Shown one piece after another: positions 20,708-30,300 of a stretch of DNA of 64,000 bases. The notes beneath the pieces are model-generated. The model made no database searches and was not told the origin of the DNA. It was given only the letters and a program-made list of their open reading frames with translations. Source of the stretch: Lethocerus indicus (Eukaryota; Arthropoda; Insecta; Hemiptera; Belostomatidae); NCBI GenBank assembly GCA_019843655.1, contig JACDQD010000005.1:9761575-9825574 (forward strand), read 5' to 3'. The translations under genes and the position numbers were made by a program. Each line of letters begins with the position of its first letter. The first letter of the stretch is position 1.

Positions 20708-20935
20708 CAGCCTGTTTTGTGGTCTGCGAAGGGTTGGAATGACGTATATTTTACAGTGGATGTGGTCCACAGTACAAGTGACAGTGACAGTGCGTTGAGG
20801 ATGCCCGAAAGACATCCGAGTGGATGACCAAAAAAGTGATTAACACCGCTATTGAAGATGGCGAGCGGCCGAGCGGTCTGGCAAAGGACCGAACCAGCGA
20901 GAGGAGACGGGAACACACGAAATCAACTAGATCAG
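20708..20935 (+). mobile_element. Palindromic hammerhead element, degenerate copy
   Basis: Begins with the family end GCCTGTTTTGTGGTCTGCGA and GGGTTGGAAT. It continues through GTACAAGTGACAGTGACAGT and a decayed hammerhead at 20848-20882 (TTGAAGA, GAGCGG in place of the canonical CTGAAGA and GAAACCGG), then CGAACCAGCGAGAGGAGACG. The core substitutions should abolish self-cleavage. No clear target-site duplication. Confidence 0.75.
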
Positions 20936-21235
20936 TTCTGTTTATTCCGGTAAACGAGATCGTAATCGTTTTTAGCCTAAAACAAGAACAGCCGTTCTAG
21001 CACGTTCTGACGAAAACGTCGGCAGGAATTACCGAATGTAATGAGTCCAGTTTTTCCCCGGAAACATTTCCAAGGAGACAATGATCGTCTACGAAACGTC
21101 GTAGATCTCTCCGCCGGTGATTCATCCGCTATGCATCCAGTGCCCCGTCGCGTTTCCACGAAAAACAGAATTGAGGAACGACCTGAAGGTAGCGAGAGAA
21201 GAACTGTGGAGAGGGGGCCTTCGACGCCGGCCGCG

Positions 21236-21270
21236 TATATAACCGGCCGGTGGAGCCCCAGGTGACAGTA
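21236..21270 (+). promoter_or_regulatory. TATA plus initiator core promoter of the lipase gene
   Basis: TATATAA at 21236-21242 inside the GC-rich CCGCGTATATAACCGGCCGG, then GACAGTA with its A at 21267. This is a TATA-to-initiator spacing of 31 bp, ideal for a focused arthropod promoter (ACAGT initiator). It places a 115-base 5' UTR ahead of the lipase ATG at 21382, which is why I assign it to that gene. No clear DPE at +28. Confidence 0.7.
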
Positions 21271-21381
21271 TATCGCCAGAAACCCACCAAGTTCTGTTCT
21301 AGTATAACGCAGTAGTGCCAAGGCCGAGTTTGCAGATTTCACCGACTCCGGTTTTCGTCACTGGGATTATAACCGCGCGGG

Positions 21382-24300
21382 ATGGCCGTCAGGAAAATTC
21401 GATTCGGTCAGTGCAGAATTTCAATCCAACGCAGAGTAAAACGAACGTTTCTTTCAGACAATAAGACAAAAATAATAAGAAATTGCGGTAATATATCACA
21501 ATTCAGATCTGGTGTTAATCAGCCAGAAATTCGAACCGACATAATTTCACTCATTTCGTCGGTAATATTTTCCATTTGCCACTTAATTAGGCCACTGTCG
21601 CAGAACTCATCATAAATATGGAAAGAAAATTATGACAAAAACAATACAAATATATGTGTACGTATAATAAATCAGAAAATACTGTTACCTAATAATAATA
21701 TCTTAACATAGAATAATGTGACGTAAAAAACGCACACATCACTGTTGCAGTCTTGTGTCTCCACTCTCGGGTTATACAACTCGATCAGTATGAACAACTA
21801 TAGCTGTACACTTCCTATTGACTATTTCATCATTGGGATATGGAGGGGCAGAAACGAAAAAGTATCGAAACTCAACAAGTGTTGCAACAACGGGCGGAAA
21901 AGGAAAGCTGTTTGTTTTCGGTTTAACGTAGGCAAGGCGTTTAATAATGATTCGGTAGACGCCGTCGATCATTTAAGTTTCGGGTTGTCGCAACGCGGAT
22001 ATTAAGTTTGTTTTATAACCGTTGCTGTGACAACCGTGCAAACGCCTACGCAACCGTCCTCGTTACACGATTTCAGTTCTTTATTCGGTTCGTCCTAAAT
22101 CTTATTGAAATGAACTATGTTTATTGCACAATCATCAATCTTATATGTTATATATGTATAGGTGCAAATCTAAGTACTGTCCTGATATGGTTTTCCTGAA
22201 TTGTTATTTATTCTAGACACTAGAACAAGTCGAGAAGACTGGATACGTGTACTACCTGGTTGCGTTATTAATGGAATGGTACTGACAACGGTTCGGGAAG
22301 CCGAAACCGGTCTGGGAAAAGACCAAATCGACGTTTGTTTAAGAGGGCAAGAATGTTCTGAACTCCTCGCGGACCATTTTAATGTATGATACGACGGTAA
22401 AAATAAAGGAGGCGTCTTAAATTATTCAAAAACATTTATGAGATATTAGCTCAGTGCGATTTTTCCGACATCATCTTAAGGGAAAAGTAATATTGAAAAA
22501 TTCTAGGAATAAATTTTCACGGGTTCGTGAAACATGCCGAACAATATCTTTAAATTAAATCGCGAGTTAGCGTCGGCTGATATTGTTGTAAATTGTCCCT
22601 TATCATAGAGGGGGGGGGGACAATAATTGTACCTTATTCGGTCACCGCATGTCGGCAACGTCGACCTGAAAAAATAGTAGTACCGAAAGTGTGGCAGTCG
22701 CTTAGAGATGGTGACCATTGTTTTAATCGTATTTTCGGGCCGTCATCAGAAATAAGAATTTCCCTACACATGACTGTCAGCGGAACTGGATTTGGTGAGT
22801 CGAAAAAAGAAATTCTATCTCTTGAAAAGATACAAATCCTGTACAAACAGAAACGGTGCAAATTTAGATACGGGGCAATACGTCTAGATGTATGCACAAA
22901 TGTAATAACGAAATATAATCGGTTGTAAGATAAGATAAAATTAACATTGAGTTTACCTAGGTTAACAATTCAACTGGCTCACGTCGTGACAATTCCGCAG
23001 AAGTAGGAGCATTTCTTAATGAAAACGCCAACTAGAGTAGTAAAATAATTAAATGTTATTTTTTCATAATAATAAGACACTATATTTGTTCTTGTATTGT
23101 AGCAGTTTTGTGACTGCAGACGTTCATCTGTTAATCAATGTGAGTTCATATAAAAGCAACATCTGTCGTAAGACTATATTAAAACAATTAACTGATCATA
23201 CCAGTAATCTCGGCTCATAAGTTGTGTCTTCCGGCGGTACGGAGTAATGCGAAGCCTAATTTGGCCAATTTCCTCAGTCTGTGTATTAATTTTCTCCTAT
23301 CGTGAACGCCAACACCAAGATAGCGTAGGACAGGATATTGTCCACCAATATCGGTGACCGCCCTATTAGTATTATGCTTTATTATCGTTGGAATTGCACG
23401 AACATTTATAAAATTGACGGATACGGGTCAACGATCCGCAGGCGTTACTTGAATATATAAATCAGAATGTTATTTATCGACATATATGAAGAACTAAGAT
23501 CATTTTAAATGAACCGTGTTTTGATGTTGGCACTGTAAAATCTCATCTAACTAAAACTGAACTCTACTATACTGTAGATTTCGCGTGTTTCGGCCTCCTC
23601 TCGCTCGTTTGGTCTTTTGCTAGACCGGTTTCGGCTGCTTGCCATCTTCAGTAGCGGTGTTAGTCAATTTTGGCACTGTCCACAGTACAAGTGGACACTG
23701 GCAGTGCAGTGAGGATGCCCGAAAGACATCCAAAGTGACAAAAGTGACTAACACCGCTACTGAAGATGGCGAGCAGCCGAAACCGGTCTAGCAAAAGACC
23801 AAACCAGCGAGAAGAGACAGAAACACGAGAATTCTAGAGTTCTCACAAAGCAGGTATGTAAACTGAACTCTACTATCTTCTGTCTTCACTCCATTATTTT
23901 GCCCTAAGCTAAACCACAGTTGAAAGCATTCATCCGTAAGAAATGGATTCCCGTGGGGAATGGCACTGAATTGTTTATGTTTTCATACGTTCGTACATGA
24001 GTCAAATACTCCCCTCTTGAAAGTGAAAATGGAAAATTGACTAAAAGTGACAAAAAATGACCAAAATTGACTGAAATTAACCCATATTGACTGAAATTGG
24101 ACGAAATTGAGCAAATGCGACCGAGAGTGACCGAAAGTGACCGAAACTAGTTACAGATCAACGAAGTAGGAGTAGGGACTTTATTAAAACTGGTAAACGG
24201 ATAAAGTATAACCCTCTTTCAAATTTCTGGCTCATCTCACTTTCCCCGCCCCTAGTAATTTTACAATTGTTATATGCAATACTAATAATGTATAATATAA

Positions 24301-27300
24301 AAATATAAATAGAAATGTTTTGTTTGTACAATATTAGAACACAGAAAAATAATTCCTCCAACTCTCGTTATTCCACAAATTTAAATTATTATCGTGAGAT
24401 TTGTATTCCTTTATGAAATATATATCTGAACGTCAAAATGCCGGTATATTCATATTGTTTTATGGTATCACAAAACATGACATTGGTCTCACTCACGGAT
24501 CACATAAGTGTAATTAGAATTCTAAGAGGCAATATTAGGAAGTATGTAACAGTAAATATCTCGCCTATTCGTTCGTTGTCACAGCGCTATCCACATTCAG
24601 TGTCAATATGTCAACACATATTGACGTAACGACTGCAGTAACTTCCACGGTACGATACCATTGCGCGTGTCGAATGTGAATTCAACATCGCGAAGGATAG
24701 ATTCAATGAGCAGACGTTTTGCTTTCCCCGTAAATCAATTAATTTTTCCATAATTTCGTCATAACGAAGAAGTGAAGTGGGGATTGTTAACAACGTCCCG
24801 TGGTATTTCGGCCACAGTAAAGTGCTCGTATTACAAAAGCGTATGCAAATCAATAGGAGAAAGAAAAACGGTAGTTTTCTAACTCGCCGTTTCGTTATCG
24901 AGAAATTGTTATTTTACATTTTCTTTCAGGCAAACCTACGGTTTAATTCATGAACATATTTTTGTTCGGCGATAAAGCCTGGGCCTAATTAAAAAAAAGC
25001 TTTCTCGTTTTTGTAAGCGTTTGAAACATTTGAAAACGGCTGGGATCTTAGCACTAATTCGTCGCTATTATGTTATTTGAATAATTACGTTTTGCATTGC
25101 GATATTACACCGAAGCAATTGGAGAAGAGGTGACGTGAAAAACATCCCCACTGTGGCTGCATGTGTCCGTTATCCTCAAAGACATATTTGCATTGTTTTT
25201 TCCGCATTTTTACTGTATGATATAAACGTGCGGTTCAATAAAACCGTTACGCCTTGAACGGCCCAGCTATGCCTTATCTTGACAGTAGAGATTGTTTCTG
25301 TCCTCTCAGTGTGTACACCCGCAGGTTTTAACGAGAGGCCACTTTTACTACACCTTATGGATGAATTCTCCATCTCGTCCAATTTTCGCTCGAAAATTTT
25401 CTTTTCTACCGTATTCATTATACCAACATTACGTGAAACGATTCAAATTTAAAAGTGCAAAACTGGACCGCTTGGTGTGAGTCTTATGGGACCTTCGGTA
25501 ACTTGTGTGGTGTAACACTACAAAGTGGTATTCGAGTGATAAGCGAACTACCGGATTGTCAATGCGTTATCATCATTCGGCTTCGTACACTTGACACCGT
25601 TATCGTTTCTTTGGCCGTTCCTTCGGTTTAAATTTACGAGCCTGTTTCATTTATAGGCCCCCCCCCTTCCGCCGTCCAGAAGGCCCGATAGGGATATAGA
25701 GGAATGACAATGGACACAGGTGGTTGTCTGACAATCGATATTTCGGAAGTACTGAAACTAATTTGTTTCCCGTTCTCCGTATTGCATAACCCAATGTATT
25801 GTTTACACTGTCCAACAACTAATATTTTACCATTAATATATTCCACGTGAATATATTAAAATGCTCCGCTTTACGAGCTATTCTAATACTTTTACATGGC
25901 AGTTTGGTTCAAATTCACAATTGGTTGAAACGTGAGGATATATCCCGGATAAATCCCCGGATTAGGATTTAATAAATTAACATATAATACGAGGAAATCT
26001 ACACGAACTAAAATTATAATTAGATTACGTAGACGGATTTCTCGGGCTAATAGCCGATGCTAACTCTCCTGAACGTAGAAAGTGTCACGGATCTCTAAAC
26101 CGACGGTGGCATATCTTTCTACAGAATATTTTTTTAAAGCACACAGCGTTTAGTTCAGAGACATTAGTTCTGATCTGCGATAGTTCGGTAAGCCGCTTTA
26201 GTGTGTACGACCGCCGTGGTAACGACTATCGAAGTGTAACCACCCCTATTTTCTTCGGTACAGTTCTTCGGTGTCGCTCATCCCGAACACCGAGTGCCGG
26301 TTCCAGTACGGTCGTAGTGCTAATCGGCCGTGTCCGATAACTCGACGGAGGTTTTGCCGTTATCTAAGGGGAATGATTTTTACAGTGGGGCCTTCGAATC
26401 CCATCATGCCGTCTATTTTTTTAGACGTTTCCCCGGTTTTATCCACAGTTTTCCACATTATAACCCTTTAAAGAATAGTTGTCACAGAAATTTTTATTGG
26501 CCTAGTGCCAAAAGTTTCGCGGAAGGGGAAGAGAAAGTGTTTAAGAGTAGGAATTGGAACTATAAATTAGCAAGCATTGGGGGAGCCTTACATAATTAAA
26601 CCCCTTGGCCTACAAGATATCTGCCAATTGCGCGAGCTATAGTAAACAAGAAAGTGGGTCGCAAGCCGTGCTACTAAAGTAACAGATCATCCAGTCTCGT
26701 CAGATACAAATGAAAAAAACAAAATACTGACACAATCAAAGGAAAAATATTCTATGTGGAATAACTCCAATCGCTTGTTCTAATAATAATACGCGGCATC
26801 TTATGCACAAATTCCTCACCACGAGTCAGTCTCGTGGTTATAGGCCAAAGGGTTAATAGCGCTGTTGACCGGATCTCATGTTGTTATTATTATTCATTAC
26901 AATAACCAGTTGTAATATATGATATTTTTGATTTGCAGGTCTGGCGATATTGTGGTCTCTTGTGGCCCTCTCCGAAGTGGAAGCCCAGTTCGGCGTTGGC
27001 CCATTCCGCAATTGTGTAGTACCGCCGAACGTTTGCCCAAATGAGAATATCACGTTCTACCTGTACAACAGGTATGCACCCGTACGAGTGTACAATTAGT
27101 TGCCATTTCATGATTCGGGCGTAAAAAGAGTTGGACTCTTCCTTCCGAAGACGAAGAGAGAATCCTGAGAAACAAGCGATTATATCGTATTGAAATTCCG
27201 TATTACTAACATTCAAGATCACGTAACAATGTAAGGAGAACCTCGGGCAGCAGGGGTCGTGACCCTCTATTCGTCCGAGATTATTTCTGTTTTTATCGCT

Positions 27301-30300
27301 TGTGCAAGTTCCAATTGAAGGGTTAATTATCTTAGATTTCGTGTCTTTCTGCCTCCTCTCGCTGGTTTGGTCTTTTGCTAAACCGGTTTCGGTTGCTCAC
27401 CATCCTCAGCGTTGTTAGTCACTTTGGCACTTTGGATGTATTTTGGGCATCCTCACTGCACTGCCAGTGTCCACTTGTGGTGTCTGTGGGTGGTTGTTGT
27501 TTGTCTTATTTGGGGTCTGGCATTACCAATCCAGCTAGAGGAGACAGAAACACACGATATCTAAGGTATTCCAACCTCTCGAAAACAGGTATTCTAAACT
27601 GGTTAATTATCTCCTTCCTGCACTCCCTTTATCGTGGTCATGAGCTGAAACTCATTCTTACTCACTACTACTTTGTCAGTCCACAAATTGAATCAAGTCC
27701 CGCCTTATATTCCGGGCTTGTATCCGGTTATTTATATATAAACTTATATTTGGAATAGTACTCTCCCAACATTCCATAATTTTACGCCCTTTTAGAGGTA
27801 GGCGGTAACATTTCTCCTGCTCGTTATCCACTTGGCTCCTCCTTGGTGGATTCTCTCTACGACTTGGATTCTCCTGCACTTGGCTGGGAAAAATCCGTTC
27901 TCTTTCGACCGTCTCTCTAGCTCATTGTTTCAGATAATTATTTTTGGTATTACAGAGGTCTGGGCAACTCGCCCTACAGGCTCGTAGCTAACGACCCGTC
28001 CAATCTCAGGGCAGCGCCTTTGGCGGCCAACGCGCCCCTGGTCGTACTCATACACGGATACACCGGCGACAAAGATTATTCTCCCAACATGGAACTGAGA
28101 CCAGGTAATTTACGTATGACCGTAATCAACTGTAGAAAAGGCTATTCGCCTCATGCAACAATAGTAATAATAATCCTTGGACTTAGGGAAGCCAAGTTGC
28201 AAACTGAAACAAAGGTGCTTCATCGGCAGACAGAAATTTTATTAATTCGAAGGCGGAAAATGGCCAGATTGATAAAACATTTTTAAGATCGCTATTTAGC
28301 GAGCACAAAGGACTGCCGACGGACGTCACGTACATGAATGTTTCGCTTATCGGCGCTTCAATGGAAAATCTTTTTTTCACCTTTGTGCACGAGGGAGCTT
28401 TAAATCAAACGCCGACAAATATTAACGAACTGAATTCTGATTGTTCATACGCATTCGTTATTCTTTATTTGCATTTTTTCCTTCAGTTAACTTTTCCTCC
28501 TTTACAATAGATTCAGCAATCCGTCGTACTGAAAAATGCACTGTCGGTTGCGTAACATTCATAGCATTCCTTTCGCACGACTTCGGTTACCCTGAGACAT
28601 AAAATACCGATGCCATTATTGATATATCTCTATTCGCTTGTCCGTTCCATCTAATAATACACCTCCTGACCTGTTTTACCAGTTTCGATTGATGAAGTTG
28701 TTCACGATGGTGAAACCTCTCCGAATAGTGTCCGAAATGTTAAACATTTCGTGGTTGTGAAATATATCACGGTATTTAGTCGTAACAATACTGTTGTTTT
28801 TTAAACGTGCATTTTACAATTCCCCGCCGTTAGCTTTCCTGCGAGCGGGCGATTACAACATCGTGAGCGTGGACTACAGCCCGTTGGCCAGGTCGCCCTG
28901 CTACGTCCAGGCGACGATGAACGTCCAGACGATCGGCAACTGTACGGCGCAGGTGCTCGGCTCGCTGTACTCCGCCCTGGCGTCCCAGCCGGGCGGCCCT
29001 CCCCCGGCGGCGACAAAGCAGAATACCCACGTCATCGGTTTCAGTCTCGGCGCCCACGTCGCCGGCGCTGTCGGCTCCATACTCCGTATGCCCTGGGTCA
29101 CAGGCCAGTTGCTATTCTCTGGTTTTCCCGTCTGTAAATGTAACGCGTCCATCTAATATGGTACCATCACATTAAACGAAAAGTATTAACTTTATTAAAT
29201 ACTGTAGGTTCGCGATGTTTCTGTCTCCTCTCGCCTGTTTGGTCTTTTGCTAGACCGGTTTCGGCTGCTCGCCATCTTCAGTAGCGGTGTTGGTCGCTGT
29301 TAGCACTTTGGGTGTTTTTTGGGCATCCTCACTGCACTGTCACTTTCACATGTACTGTCTAGCAAAGGACCAAACCGGCGAGAGGAGACAGAAACATCAC
29401 GAACCTACAGTATTCCAACCCCTCGCAGACCACAAAACAGGTATATCAACTTTATTAAAGTAAGCCCGGGCTTACGCAAATACGGGATACAAGTATTGGT
29501 CGCGCCCATTAGTATTATATTGCAGTAAATCAAGGCTTAATTATCACTAACTTCCGGTAGGATCGAGGTAATGCCGCGGGAAGAACCTCGGCTACTTGGT
29601 ACACCACCAGTAAAGGGTGGTTACCGGTGATACGGGAACAAATAAGTCGTGATCCCACTTTCAGGTATACAGATGACCCGGAGTTGATCTACTGTTCAGT
29701 CGGAAGCAGACCCGGCAAAAGGGCAAAAACCCTTCCGCCCGATCTGGCTCGGGGTCAACCCCCTGCTGCCCGAGGTTCTTCCCACAGTATTACGTACAAG
29801 ATACAAATAATTTTTATTACTATAAATACAAATATTATACGATACAACAACGGTATAAACAAATTGTGATTAGTGCATGTATTCCGGCCTATTGGCCTTA
29901 CTACATTTATATTCTTAAATATTATAATACATTATACATGAATTTTTTTACAATGTTGTTTTGCTAGTCGGGAAAATACACAATAAAAACCCGAGGACTT
30001 ACACTACACTCACTACATTCACTCGCACAAACACACACATTCGCTCACACACTTTGCACTGCACTTTGCACTTGCCACTTGGGTTCACTACACTGCTCGC
30101 GAAACTCGGTGTCGGTGCACTGATCACTGGGGCACTGGTGACAGTATACGACCGGTCGTATACCGTCGTTAGCACTATGCACTATAGGCACTTTAGCTGG
30201 CACATTCACAGCTTTCACTACACTGTTTCACTTTCACTTTGGTTGGGGGGTCTTCTAGCTCTGCGTGAGGACCCTCCTCCTTGTGGTACATCTTTTGGGT

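Larger units (their letters stand above)
23571..23859 (+). mobile_element. Complete palindromic hammerhead element with 17-bp TSD
   Basis: This 289-bp unit is bracketed by exact 17-bp direct repeats AAACTGAACTCTACTAT (23554-23570 and 23860-23876). Its left arm (TAGATTTCGCGTG... TTTGGTCTTTTGCTAGACCG...) is the reverse complement of its right arm, with a short spacer near 23680-23705. Each arm holds a hammerhead motif: minus strand 23619-23655, plus strand 23756-23792. The right end is the family tail ...CACAAAGCAGGTATGT. It lies in lipase intron 1. No protein is encoded, so mobilisation would need an enzyme from elsewhere. Confidence 0.9.

Noticed and set aside
27375..27758. 127-codon plus-strand frame
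   Set aside because: It runs across a hammerhead element and its intron flank; no domain, and it ignores the lipase exon structure.
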